From positions 22,736,501 through 22,800,500 of the forward strand of contig JAYKKT010000089.1 of the NCBI GenBank assembly GCA_036023115.1: a stretch of 64,000 nt of DNA. Direction: 5' to 3'. The translations under genes were made by a program, and so were the position numbers. A model generated the notes under the pieces. It was not told the origin of the DNA. It saw only the letters and a list, made by a program, of their open reading frames with translations, and ran no database searches. The stretch is from Brasenia schreberi. Lineage: Eukaryota; Streptophyta; Magnoliopsida; Nymphaeales; Cabombaceae. Below, one piece after another: positions 23,116 through 35,714 of this stretch (its first letter is position 1; each line of letters starts with the position of its first letter).

Positions 23116-24149
23116 GGACCTGACCTAACCTATTGAGACTACTTGGGTTTAAGCCAAGTAATACTATTTACATAGACTTGACTCATGACAATTTCAGAAT
23201 GTCTGGGAGTGCCTTCAATTGCATCAAGTTCGTCATCGGAATAACAATGGATAACTTCAACTTCAATTGGATGAAGGCATGTCAGATTACTTACGGAAGG
23301 TGGGGTTCCATCCTAGTGTTAGACAGGTTTTGGATATGGTCACAGGCCCTTCAACTCGCCCCATTGTATTATTGAAACATAAAAGGATGGAGCTAGTTGG
23401 GGTAGTAGTGCACCTAGTTAACCTCCAAAGAGCACGGAGCGGAGGCAAGCTAGCCAATCGGGGGCATCTTTGGGACAATAGTCAAGTACTTCAGAAAGTT
23501 GAAAGCCTCCTCCAATGGGTGGTTTATCGAAGCTTGGGCCATGCTATATTTTTCAAGCGTCTCACTTGATGCAGGAGTGCCCCAAGAAGACTAAACTTAC
23601 AGACCCAAGGATGAGAGACCTCAAGATGATGAGGGTGGAGAACACATAATTCAGGCAGCCCCTTTCCATATAGAACCAATCGGGGAGGAGAGCAAGGATT
23701 GTAGTGAAACTGGGTCAACCTCTTGCTGCCATTTGAATTCCATATAGGTGGGAGTCAGGCCCAACCAAGAGAGATGACAGTATGTCCTAGTGCAATCATG
23801 GCACACCAATAGGGTAGTAATGGTGTGTAGGTGACCCTTGGGTTGTTGTGATAGTGCGACGAGTGGTGTGGCAAGGTGCCACCACCCAGTTTTAGTGGTG
23901 TTTCATACTATATGGAGCCCAATGGCAAGGTCATCATAATGGAGGTGTGAGGCGATCGCCAGTACATTGAGTGGAAGTTGGTACGTGGTGTGCAGACAGG
24001 TGTCCTTGTGTGTGGCATATGGCACATGGTATACATTTTTGAGGCCGGAGGCATGCATCTAGAGATAGAGCTCAACTCAGCAAGGGGAACAATCAATGAT
24101 GTGGACTTTGCTTGTTGGCACCTCGAGGGCAAGGTCCCCGAGGGAGAGT
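23116..24149. other. Unassigned stretch ending in a polypurine-like tract
   Basis: Short ORFs exist on both strands, but none carries a recognisable motif. The end (CCCCGAGGGAGAGT, 24137-24149) directly precedes TGTTAAAG and looks like a polypurine tract before an LTR. The region could be the decayed internal part of that element. Confidence 0.35.
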
Positions 24150-25020
24150 TGTTAAAGTGTAAATTTTGGAACTTTTGGTTATTTGATTTGGTTATGTAAT
24201 AAGTGGTCATATACAACCAGCTTTGGTGTCCTTAGGGAGTTCATGTGGGGGTGGATCATTTGGATCTAGCTCAGTTTTGGATCATTTGGTTGTCATTTGG
24301 TCCACCATTTGGATTGAGTGTGGGCTAGGATCCATTTCCATTTGGTTTAGATGTCATATAAGTTCTCTGTGAGCTCTTGTAAGGAGTTAATGGAGTGTAT
24401 AATAGTAAACACCCAAACTTTTTCTAGAAAAATATATTAGTTGTTGTTAAAAGTCAATTTCAAAGAACATCGGGTGAGACCCAAAGTCTTGATCTTTATA
24501 AAAATTAGATCCCACATAAAAGAAAAATCAAGTATTTTTGGAAGAGAAAGGAGAACAAGGTGGAATATATTTTCAAAAACAAACTTCAAGAATTTGTTGT
24601 CCTTGGGATATGTAATAAGTGGTCATATATGATCAGCTTTGGTGTGCTTAGGGAGTGAGCCCATGTGTGGGGTGGATCATTTGGATCTGAGTTTTATCCA
24701 TTTCAGCTAAGTTTTGGATCAATTGGTTGTCATTTGGTCCACCATTTGGTTTGGGTGTGGGCTAGGATCCGTTTCCATTTGGTTTAGGTGTCATATAAGC
24801 TCTCTTTGTGCTCTTGTAATGTAGTTAATGGAGTGTAGCAGTAAACACACAAATTTTTTCTAGGAAAATATATTTTACTAAAGTTGTTTTTAAAGGGTCA
24901 ATTTCAAAGAACATGGGGTGAGACCCTAAGTCTTGATCTTTATAAAAATTAGAGACCACATGAAAGATAAATCAAATATTTTTGGAAGAGAAAGGAGAAC
25001 AAGGTGGAACTAATATATTT
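24150..25020 (+). mobile_element. LTR-like sequence with a 416-bp internal tandem duplication
   Basis: The block beginning GTAATAAGTGGTCATATA at 24196 recurs at 24612, and similarity continues for about 400 bases (GTCATTTGGTCCACCATTTGG, GGTGAGACCC, GGAAGAGAAAGGAGAACAAG). The proposed start TGTTAAAG at 24150 follows a purine-rich tract. No second LTR is visible in the window, so the type call is tentative; the duplication itself is certain. Confidence 0.5.
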
Positions 25021-28000
25021 AAGGTTAAACCCTAGACGATAAAGCAACCTTCACCAAAAATTTATTTCATGAAGTGGATTGGTCATGGATGGTATCCTAC
25101 CCCTCTTTAAGTGTTTCTAACCTTAAATAAACGTGGTTTAAAGTTTTTGGTTCACTTACACCCTTTTTACTCAAAAAATACGTTGAATCAAAATCAAAAC
25201 GTCCTTTTATTTTAGTTGTCCTTGGTATTTTATTAAAATAGAACTTATTTTATGTTAAATATTTGATATAGGCTAGTTGTATATTTATTGTGCATAAAAA
25301 TTTCAGAACTTACACGTGAATTTATGCACATTGAAGATACCAAATGAGGGTCTACTTCCAAAAATAATGTTTTCAATGCATATGTATAAGGGAGTAGTTT
25401 TTCATAACGGCTTTATATTTTGAGTATTATTAGACATACAAGGTTATAAGTCATGTAAAGACACTTGTCATGCTATCCTTATCTTATCACTACCATTTTA
25501 CCAAAAAGTTCTATATTTACATTTATTTCAAAAATAAGACAAAAGAGAGCCTTTATTCAAAAAAACTTATTAGACATTTACATACATGGCTCAAGCCTTC
25601 AACCCATATTTGTTCTAGTTGACCCATGTTATGGTTCAAAATTTTATTTTGAGTCAAAATTCCCTAGTCAAGCACTATATTAAAAATTCAATTTTGAGCC
25701 AAATCAAGCCTACATTAGTCATGGTTTGACTTATCTCATTGGAATCAGTTCCACATAAAACCACAATGGGTCATTCCATTTTGATGCTTCAAAACCAACA
25801 ATTATCAAGCTTATCAAGGTTTTATGTCAAGACAATCACTTAAATGGCAATCGAGACACTATGAGAAGTCATGTCAAGCCTCCAAACCACGTGGGAGTCT
25901 GCTAAATCAACTATGTAATCAAGCCAAAATGGACGTCAGTTAACTACATGTGACTTTAAAATCAAAGGGAATTATATTTTAAAGCTTTAAATTACCACCT
26001 TTTTTATTTCTTAGAATCTGGTTTCGTTCTGATCTATAAGGGCTAGACTCTCCTCTACAAATAGGTCCCTTGGCCTCATTGTAACATTGCCTAATGGCTG
26101 CAATACAATTAAGCAATTGACATCTTCCTTCCTTCTCTCTCTCGTGTATGCTGGTGAAGGGGAGATCTACCAAGAGAAGTAGCTGCTTTCCAGGGCCAGG
26201 GCGACTTCGTAAGGCTTCTATATCTTGTGTTCTCCCGAGAGGTCCATCCAAGAGATCGAAAACCAGCAAGAGGCTTCCAGCTTGTGAGTCTGATTTTCTT
26301 TATTCCCATAATTAGTTCTTAATTTTAAATAAAGTGTTTTTTCCTTTAGGTCTCATTAGAAAAACCCATTCGTCCCATGTCTTCTTTATTTTTAGCCTCA
26401 TAAGACAAACTAAGTATGTTCTCCTTTCTTCCCCTAACATCTCCCTTAGTCATCATTACCCTAGGAACCGTCTTCCCTTGGTCGCCACATTCTTTTGACT
26501 CTTAGTGTGTTTGTCAACTCCAATAGATCGCATAACCTTTTTTTATTTTCTTTAGGTCCAGCCATATTAGGTACTCATAAATTCATATTTGTTCTTTTAC
26601 ATTAGCCATATTAGGTTTTTTTTTTTTACTTCCTTGCATATCACATTTAGGTTCTAGCATCTAGGCTCCTTAAATCTTCACATCCTTCTTCCTTTTACAG
26701 CCCAATTTTTTTCTGATATTGCATCATAGATATCATCTATCCTAGCCCTTTTGGTAAAACCTTAATATCAATTAGTTGCAAACTGCTCTAGGTATTGGCC
26801 GACCTCTTCATAGTCATCCTTTACCCCTAGTTATTAATTTCATAGGTTTTTCCTTGACCCTATACCTATCATGGCTTTCTGATTTTCTGGTTCTGTTAGC
26901 AGATAGATACCTGATTTCTTTTTACCGATTTATCATAACCCACCTCACTGTTTTACCAAGTAATATTGTCCAGATTTTCAAAAACCTCTTAGGGTAAATT
27001 CTAGTCCCAACTGTTTGCATCTTACCGGCCCTAATCTGTTCCATGCGTAATTCTGGTCTAGTCAACTGTAGGATCCATCGACCCACATTTGTCCCTAGTT
27101 TCACCTTGCATCTTTTTCTTTCCCTCCGTCAGTTTCATGCATAGTTAACCCCTGCGTTCATTAATTTCTATTAAGTCCTTCATAATATCGTTAGTTTTAT
27201 ACCATAAGTCGGAATAGTTATTCGTATTATATTCTAAGGTTTGTTAGATATTTAGTCACACTCTTTCACCATAGCCGTTACCAGTCCTTGCATGTTGATC
27301 ATAATATATTAGATAACTTATTCTAACAGCATTTCATGCACTCAGTTTTTATCATTTTCCTTATTCGATATTATGTAATAACTGTATTAGACAGCTAGTA
27401 ATTAGGTAATTCTGTTTCTTGTGTGTTAGTTTCTTTATGATCACCAACCAATACACATCAATTAGTTTCTTGCATTCACAATCATATTAACTAATTCTTG
27501 TATAGTATAAATCAGTTCTTCTATTTCAACCCTTCATTGCACGGCAGTTTCATATTAATACTCATCACACGTGGGGCGTTAGACATTTGCATCAGTCTGC
27601 ATATTAATCGTGATATCATTATTTCAGCATCCTACCTTAGTTGGCAATGCATCAATATTAGCTTCACTACTCATTATATAGGGATAGTAATTTACATACC
27701 TATTGCATAGCGACTAATTGCCATCATGGTTATTATCCATCTGTTCAGTTCATGAGCATTCATAGTATACTAAACATATCATGATTGTCAATCCGTATGA
27801 TTATTGAGTTTTCCCTACTGAAATTTAATACAAGTTCTGCATATACATTTGATTCAATTCCAAATATGAGTTAGCACCTTACCTGCTGCCTCCTGACCAC
27901 AACAACTTACTTGGCCTTTATAATCAAATACTCATCAGATACACCTACTTCTATGTCATCCATCTGCAATAAACCATGACCCATTTGAAAATCATTACCT

Positions 28001-29590
28001 AATTAGAACCCTTATCCATATTGGAAGCCCATATCCAATTAAAACCATTATAGTCATTTAGAGGTCCATATCTACTTTAGGATGCATATTCATTTAGGCT
28101 CCATGTCCATATTAGGTCCCCATATTCTGTTTAGAATCCATACCCAATTTAGGTCCTTGTCCCAATTAGAATACCATATTCAGTTTAGAACCCATATCCT
28201 CATTAATATTCATACCAATTTAGAACCAAACTCCAATTAGAACCCAAAAGTAATAGGAATAGAAACCCTTTTCTGGTCACATTTAGTGTATAGATAATTT
28301 TTTCCTATCGCCGGAACATTATCGATTTATATTTGATACTAAAAAAACAATTGAATTGAAGAACCAACAAACTAACGAACCCTTAAAATAATCAACAACA
28401 TTTTCATCGAATCAAAAAAGAAAAAAAAAATCCGTTATATTTGAGGTTGAATTGTTGATTAGACAAGAAAAAATAGATATTATAAGTCATTCATTGAATC
28501 TTATTATTCCTTGTCTTTTTTCATTTGATCACCGCACTCGAGCACAACAGCGTTTCTCCATCTAAAAAGGTGTGGCTCAAATGTGTCTCTAAATAGAGAG
28601 AAAATAGTGTCTCTACCCAATTCGTGATGACTTCATTGTTGCCAGATCAACATTAAATACACAAAAAAAATGATTGAATTGAAACATTTCTCTAAAAAAT
28701 ACAAAATACCTCATTGAATAGAACGTGTAAAGCTCTCTTTTTTCTTTTTCTTTTCCTTCTTATTTTTTCTACAAAAAAAGGTGACGGAGCTTCGGTGGGG
28801 TTCATTATGCATCAACTAATTGTAAAACAAGGTGTCTAATCATAGAATGAAAAATCAACATCAATAAGAAAAGAAAAGGAACAAGAAAACTTGCAGCAAT
28901 GAAGAGAGGAATGGTAGGATAGAACAGGGACAATATAAGAATTTTTGAAAATGACAAGTATTTTTGAAAATCAGAAAAAAAGTTAATCTGGGGTGTGCAA
29001 ATAGTAATCCTCAAATTAAGAGCATATTCAACTTCATTTCTAATAATTTACAAATCTAATTCAAATAATTGAAATTTTTAAGGTTAACTAGTAGGAAATT
29101 TAATATCTTGTATGAATGCAGAAATATACACATGTTTGTCTACTTATCGAGTCAAAGCCTTCGGAAACAAGCTTTCTTATTTATTACCCGAGCACAGGTA
29201 TGGGTAGCGCGTACTTGTCATGTACCTGACTCCACCAAGTCAAAGCAGCTCGGATAATCACCGTACCCTAATCCAATCAAACCAGGAATTCACCGGATCG
29301 GATTGGCTAAGGGTGCCCCATGGGTCGGGCCAATATTGCCATCCCTAGGATATGCATCTAGTCAACTGTCACTATTTTCCACTAAAATTATACGAAGAAT
29401 GTATGTAGGATTTTTTTTTTTAATAAAACATGTGAACATTGAAAGTATTAACTTTAATAAGCATCTTTTTTGAACTCATCTAACTCGGCTCGTCTTTGGT
29501 CTGTACTTCGCCCATGTTTTAAGAGCTAATAAGCTCAACAGAATTACAATTTTAAGCTCTTTGGCTTGTTCGACACGTCTACGAGCACCA
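25021..29590. other. Long AT-rich intergenic stretch, no gene recognised
   Basis: No coding frame with recognisable motifs. Notable parts: a possible LTR or leader piece around 26030-26290 (CTACAAATAGGTCCC, then a TCTCTCTCTC tract); a T-rich stretch of repeated TTAGGTC-type words (26330-27200); degenerate CCATATCCAATTTAGAACC-type words (27970-28260); and homopolymer runs (28400-28780). None can be assigned with confidence. Confidence 0.5.
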
Positions 29591-30250
29591 GCCATTGCTA
29601 ACACTCAACAAGTCTATAAACGGCGAATTTCGGGCTTTCTGCACTGAATGTCGCATTAATCTTAAATAAACAAATAACAGCGATCAGGTTCACTTCCTTT
29701 TTCATCAGCAAGCAAGAATTAAAAAGGCTAGTCACACTACATCGAGGTCCCGATCTACCCAAATGATAAGGGGTCTCTATATTTTCAACATGGACAAATA
29801 AGAGAGGCGAGGAGGCAAAGCAAAACCGGTCCTCTTGCATAAGCCCAGAAAGAAAAAGCAAGTGAAATACAGAAGACGAAAAGAATTTACAAGTTTGCAA
29901 TAGGCAGGCTGGAAAAGCAATCTCTATGATAAACCAGCAAATTTGGATCTTCAGCTTTTAGAGGCAGTCATCATTTCGAGATAGACTGTCCAGTGCGAAA
30001 TGAATTACACATTATAGGGCAGTCACAATTGAAGGACTCTCTTGGGTCACCCAGTTTTAGCCTGAATTTTCCATTATTTACATTTGAAGGATGAGGGGGA
30101 CAAAGCTGCAAGTACAAGATTTGGCTTCTTCCATTGCAGATGGTCTAATTACCACATTTTCCAACCGCAAATTGCTGCTGTTTTCAACAGATAAACTCAA
30201 TCTTGTCCCAGAGTAAATAAAACAACAAAAGAAACTGAAAGGATACAGAA
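29591..30250. other. No gene recognised, flank of the retroposed chimera
   Basis: A 100-codon minus-strand frame (29598-29900) has a plausible composition but no motif, conserved start or splice context that I can support. It is treated as chance. Confidence 0.45.
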
Positions 30251-30269
30251 ACCGAGTTAAGAGCAACCA
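30251..30269. repeat. Left copy of 19-bp target-site duplication
   Basis: ACCGAGTTAAGAGCAACCA, identical at 30956-30974. It flanks the retroposed chimera on the side of the (TTG)-type tail. Confidence 0.85.
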
Positions 30270-30955
30270 ACAACTACAAACAACAACTAAGCCTTTTCCC
30301 ATACTAACTGGGGTCGGCTACATGGATTCTTTGTTTCCACATAACCCTATCATAATTTGTACAATCCATGGTAGAGAAGTCCAACAAAGTTTTACATTGG
30401 CTGTCAGAAGCCTAACACAACCCTCCTCCTTTATCCGGGCTTGGGACTGGCCAAGCAATAAGAACAAGAGTTGTCTATATATCTATAACAATTGGTCTTT
30501 GCAAAAATTTTAAATGATTTTATATGCCAGAGCAACTTTAAGATTTGGCAGACTCACTGTAATGACATGGCCAGGAATAGGGATTCCGCTTATTGCACAA
30601 GGATTCTAGATCCTAACTTGAAACTCATATCATTTCCATTAAATTTTAAGATAGATACAGGATATCCTATCCTCACGTACCTTTCCATCATAGAAACTGC
30701 ACAAGGTACAAATAAATGGAGAAAGAGAAAGCACATATTACAAAAGTGTACATCAGAAACCATCCCAAACGGTGTCCTTTGAGTTTTCACTGTGCCTCCC
30801 TTACCTCCACAATCTTTACAAGAAACTATGCCACTACGAGATTTTGTCCCCTTTCCTTTGCAGTCCTCACATATTTCCAGGCGGACATCTATCTTGCACG
30901 GTCCCCCAAATATAGATTCTTCAAAGCTTATGGATAAGTCAGAGCGCATATAAAC
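30270..30955 (-). mobile_element. Retroposed chimera: DnaJ gene fragment joined to RTE LINE 3' tail
   Basis: The 686-bp insert lies between perfect 19-bp direct repeats. Read on the minus strand it starts with DnaJ-type exon sequence (30949-30780), continues through intron-like sequence, and ends (about 30350-30270) with GGAAACAAAGAATCCATGTA followed by GGGAAAAGGCTTAGTTGTTG. That tail is the 3' end of the RTE LINE copies at 58085-58140 and 59110-59165. The structure fits LINE machinery that switched template onto a cellular transcript, or mobilised one by its tail. The middle stretch (about 30430-30455, GGCCAGTCCCAAGCCCGGAT) may be part of a non-autonomous LINE-like element. Confidence 0.7.
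30780..30949 (-). pseudogene. DnaJ (Hsp40) zinc-finger exon fragment, plastid type
   Basis: The frame encodes SDLSISFEESIFGG, then CEDCKGKG, SCKDCGGKG and TQRTPFGMVS. These are the start of the DnaJ C-terminal domain and the first two of the four CxxCxGxG zinc motifs of type-A DnaJ proteins; the wording is closest to plant plastid-targeted DnaJ proteins. The J domain, the last two zinc motifs and the substrate-binding part are absent. Beyond TPFGMVS the frame diverges (CNMC in place of a CxxCxGxG motif). A possible acceptor (TTGTGCAG at about 30697) and donor (AAG|GTACGT at 30681-30675) bracket a 16-base piece reading ATGGAAAG, hinting that unspliced RNA was copied. It is a relic, not a working chaperone. 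Confidence 0.75.
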
Positions 30956-30974
30956 ACCGAGTTAAGAGCAACCA
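30956..30974. repeat. Right copy of 19-bp target-site duplication
   Basis: Identical to 30251-30269 and lies six bases beyond the DnaJ-like frame, so the duplication encloses the gene fragment and not only the LINE tail. Confidence 0.85.
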
Positions 30975-33205
30975 CCAAAAAAAATCAAAAAAGAACTTTA
31001 TTGAGGAAAATTTTATACATGCATCTTATGATTCGTTAGCTAGGAAGGTTAGACTCTTGATCCATTCCCATCATGTAGTCATTAAAAATACATAAAATGA
31101 AAAAGAAAAGGAACTGCGGCAATTGGCCATCTCATATAATCAGCTAAAGAGCCTGTTCTCTACCTGAAAGATATCACGTATTCTTCTGTCAAAATGTCGG
31201 TAGATGGGGGCACATATAACAGTAGTAACTTTATTGATACCACAGTAATATTGACTGCAAAGAAGATTTCAATACACTCAATGCAAGGTGCAGATTTTTG
31301 TAACTTGAACATAAATCGTTTCTACTATAAAGGTTTAGTGCACTTGATTATGTTTTGGCCTATATAACATCTTGATCTAATGACCCCAAATGCACGTTAT
31401 AATGACAAACTCTGCTACCCTGGTGTGCATCTGGTGGGGTCTACCCAACCACAGCACTCTTATCAGGAAAGAAAAGCACAAATAATTTGTTTCCATTATT
31501 TTCTATGTATGAACTGATGTAGATAACGCCTGCAGATTTTAAATGACAAATGAACATATCCAAACCCAAACTTATGGTCAATAGAGATGGTGCACTGCAA
31601 CAGGTTAAACGCATCAGTGTAAACTACAGGGATATCTTGCAATGCAAAACCATTATGCATTGCAGTATCACATAAAAAGTAACCAATCTTGTATGCTTGA
31701 CAAGGGAAGACGGGTGAACTGTGAAAACCTCCATAATGATGGCATATCTACTGCACGGTGCTAAAACGACTTTTTCTTCTTAAATCATGCTCAAGCGCAT
31801 AAACTCTGAATACTTGGAAGAGTTCTCCTTGGATGGCTTAGGGGTGTTGAAAAGGATGTAACACCCGCCTTGAAAACTTGGCAGTGGCTATTGATGCTTT
31901 TATGTGCTATTATGCTCTATATGGAATTAGTCAACGTCCCTCACTGAGATTCCACCCAGACAAAAATCTCAGAAAGCTTGTTCCGATGACCTAGCTAAAC
32001 CTGGATGCCTTTCACTGTATTTATGACCAACTCTTAACAACGAAATAAAAAATCCAGAAAGCATGTGCATAGAAAACAAGGTAGTCCAGAGAAAGGAATT
32101 CTATGATTTTAGTTATGTGATCAACTGTTAGAATGAAATATCAATGAAAGCACTGCATGCCAACTTCATAAGTAACAACATTATCTGTTTGATGTCTTAA
32201 AACAGTGTAACAAGGCTTACCTGCTAGGATTCTCGTATTTCATTTGATATGATGAGTACCATTCAACAGCACGCACATTCAAATGAACCAACAATTTACA
32301 TAATTAAACAAAGTATGTTCCTGAAACTTAAGAAGCGAAAAAGGAAAAGATGATCAACTTTCTATCGTTAACAGAAACATAATATGAAAGGTAGCAAAAC
32401 AATCTTACACCTTTTGCCTTTAGGAATTGAAGAATATCAAGACACTTGTTTTGGTTTCCATGCACCCATCGATCTTGTGAAACTCCTATTTTTTGCTAAT
32501 CAATGCAGCAAAAGCCAGACCAATGAAATGAAAGCATGAGAGACAACCTAATAGCAACACCAGAAAAATCAACTTCACGAATAAAAAGCCAAAGCAGTGA
32601 CATCTTACTCGGTGAAAAGCATAGAACTCTAGGATGCATCAACATTAACCGACCTCAGTTCAATGCCCAGGGAAAACCTTAAGCAGCGCATGCCAAATCT
32701 GATGCTAGTGCAAGGAGTGAATCTCGTCCTGATTTTTCTGAACTCCACTTTTTGTTCTCACATTTGCTCTTAGAAACTTATGAGATACAGAACGCAAGAT
32801 TGTATTATCTTCCAAAAGCTTATAGTCTATTGTTTTTCCTTCACAGTTGCCTTCTGACTAAATCTGCTCTCAAACTTCACCATCATGCCAAATTCACCAC
32901 AATTTTTTCATACAAGTATAGAACCAGGGAAACTCCAAGTCGTTTAGCAGGCTGGCACCATAAGTTTCTGAAATGAGAACACTTTGAAGCACTTGGGAGG
33001 CATCACATTTTAGAAGTTTGCAACAAGCTATGTACCCAAAAATCTAAGCTTGTTTAACCATTTGACTGCCGCAGAGTTAGGCCAGATAAGCAATCCAGTA
33101 GCAAAGTAAAAATTTGACGTGCTCAGTAATTTGCACTTTTGAGTTCTTAGTAACAAATCATACTGATAACTTATTGTCAAATTGAAGTACCATAGTGCTG
33201 TAAAT
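30975..33205. other. 3' flank of the CW-type gene, no further gene recognised
   Basis: The part next to 33206 should include the 3' untranslated region of the minus-strand gene, but no poly(A) signal could be chosen with confidence. The remainder has no recognisable exons on either strand. Confidence 0.45.
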
Positions 33206-33397
33206 TTAGCTACCAATTTTCCCCATTGCCAAACAAACTAGACGCTGCAACAACTTAACATCATGGGAGCTCAAATCAACTACTTTCTTCACAGATTAAA
33301 GTGCTTCAGGGTCATACTCAGTGCTGCTTCCAGTAGCAACTGTCAAGGCATTTTGTGACCTCCTCATAGCATCCATTGCTAAGTGTACATCGTTTGC
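33206..33397 (-). CDS. CW-type gene, last exon with premature stop
   Basis: Acceptor TTTGTAG|GCAAACG. Frame: ANDVHLAMDAMRRSQNAL, then EYDPEAL, a stop (TAA, 33298-33296), then SVKKVVDLSSHDVKLLQRL, VCLAMGKIGS and the natural stop at 33208-33206. The part after the premature stop still resembles the family's C-terminus (SVK+ALDF.FHDVEGLLRLVRLAMEAI), so the stop is recent relative to the exon. The acceptor is 22 bases from the Tat-like insertion. Confidence 0.8.
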
Positions 33398-34593
33398 CTA
33401 CAAAACATGGATACATCACTGTAAACACCCCGAAATCCCACGAATTTCTTCAAAACAACCTGGTTTTGTACAAGCAGCCCCAAAGGGCCATTTTGAGTCT
33501 CGAAACCCAGGAGCCTTCCAGACAACCCTGTACATATGTTTTAAACTTTGTATTTCAAAAATATATAATATAACTTTTGAAAACCTTTTAAAACATGTTT
33601 TTGAAACCCCAAAGCAGCTTGGCCTAATCAAGACAGGACCAGCGAAGTCAAAGAGAGCCCGGAACCGGAGCACATGTCAAGCCCGACACACCAACTCTCA
33701 TATCACATCCATACCCCCAAGATCTCGAACGTCCAAGACCCTGTTCTTATCAAAATGTCATTTGAAGTCATCTCCGAAAGGCAGAAACGGAGGAGGACCA
33801 CCATGTTGGCGAAGACCCAACGCAGACGGAGTACTGATGGTGTCAGACCCCGCACAAATCGTCCGTTTTGAACCCAGCTCGAAGGAGTCAGAGTTCAGTT
33901 TGGATTGGATCTGGACCATATATATCCAGATTCCAATCCAAACCCATGTATGGACTTGGATTTGGATTTGGATTCAAAAATCTAATCCAATATCCATATC
34001 CATGGCCCACATCACTTTCTCATAAATGGAGGTGGGGCCCACTTGAAATTCACGTGGGATTATGGGTATGAGAGAGAGTGGGGATGGATAAGATCAAGTG
34101 TGGTTAGCCTAATTGAGTGGGTTTAAGCCTGTAATTAGCCAAAACCTAACCCAGGGTTGCACCAACATGAGGTGGTTAAGGTCTATGGGCCATGCAAAGG
34201 GAGCTCCTTCACCTAAACCTAACCCAAAATACCTAATCCTAGCCTACCACCCTAATCCACCCCTAATCTGAGCCTAATCACCTAACCCACTTCCCTAATC
34301 CCGGCCTAATCCCAACCTAATCACCTAACCCACTTCCCTAATCCTTCCCTAAACCTAGGTTAATTTCCCTAAACCTAGCCTAATCACCTAACCTAGTTCA
34401 CTAAACCTCACCCTAAAACCCAACCACCTAACCAAGCCCTAAACCCCTAAACCACCCCTAGCCCACAATCTACACAAACCACTAGTATTTAAAATATCTG
34501 GCCCTACCCTTTCCAGCCCACCTTATCATCATACCACCCTACCTAAACCACCTAACCACTACCCCAAACCCAGCCCTAACCGACCTACCCATC

Positions 34594-34605
34594 CCTATAT
34601 AAACC
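34594..34605 (+). promoter_or_regulatory. Candidate LTR TATA box
   Basis: TATATAAACCCC, a good plant TATA match followed by a C-run. The same sequence occurs in the 3' LTR at about 45984. It is about 1.17 kb into the LTR. Relatives use a box about 600 bases in, whose counterpart here (CATAAATGG, about 34020) is weakened. Confidence 0.45.
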
Positions 34606-35714
34606 CCCCCCTTGAGGGCGGGTTCCATGATGTAACCGCCTCACCCATCCCAGCCGGGTCATCCTATCCAGTCGCCTTCCCCAAGCTCAGCCGGGACCCC
34701 ACTTCCCAGCCCAGCCGAACCTGCTCCATCTGCACCACCACTTGCACCGCCATCTACACCACCACCTGCCACCACCCCTGCCCTCGGCCGAACCAGTCGC
34801 TCCACCACACCCGGCTACTCTCTTCCATCCACCGCCTCTCTTCAAGCCCGGTTAGTACCCCATCCTTCATCTCACCTTCTTCACTCCCTCTCCACTCTCA
34901 GCCACCTAGCCCCCTACCATAACATCCTACCACCAGCCATTCCCCTTTGCTGCCACCCTTCTCACTCAGCCGAACCTAGTATATCCTAACTACCCGCCAC
35001 TACCTAACCAACCTAACTACACCCGGCCACCCTATTAGACTTCATAAGACCTGCCCATAACACTCCCTTACACCCACTATCCCCGCTACCACCTAGCCCC
35101 ATCACCTAACTAGCTACCTTCCCATACTCCAGCCTTAGTCATCCTAGCAGCCCGCCACCACCACATTCCCCTAACTACAACCGACCACCCTATTAGACTC
35201 CCATTCGACCTTCCCTTAAGCTCCCCTTAGGTCCATACTTCCTAACACTCTATACTCTCTTAGTGACCCTACATACTCACTTGGCCCACCCCCTTTAATC
35301 CCCCACACCAAGGCGACACCCTTGCTTGCAGCCGGCCACCATCAAGGCACCTATCCCGCGCCCCATTTGGGGCCGGCCAGCACCCCTTGTCGTTCACCCT
35401 CGCGGAGCTCCCGTTTGCAGCCCAAGGCGAAGGCCAAGCCCACGCTCAAGCAAGGCCTCTACGGATCAGCTACTAGTAAGTGCCTAACTCGGTCTTTAGT
35501 TGTATACTTGCTTGAGATTCAATTTGATACGGGGTTGTAATAACGGAGCATAGTATCCCCCCGCTTATAATAACGTGGCTTGGCACACCCACACACGTGC
35601 ACTCTCTTAGTTGTGCACGATTTTGAACACGCACGGGCCTAATCAGCCCCTAATACATAAATATATATATATACTTTCATTCTCGAAGGGTTTTTGCTTA
35701 AGTTGGGTGCGTTG

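Noticed and set aside
29320..29350. hAT-like terminal inverted repeat (ATTGCCATCCCTA)
   Set aside because: No matching inverted terminus or 8-bp duplication was found at a sensible distance.
31130..31240. Possible exon reading PIYRHFDRRIRDIFQ ending at CAG|GTAGAG
   Set aside because: The upstream frame closes at once and no neighbouring exon was found to join it.
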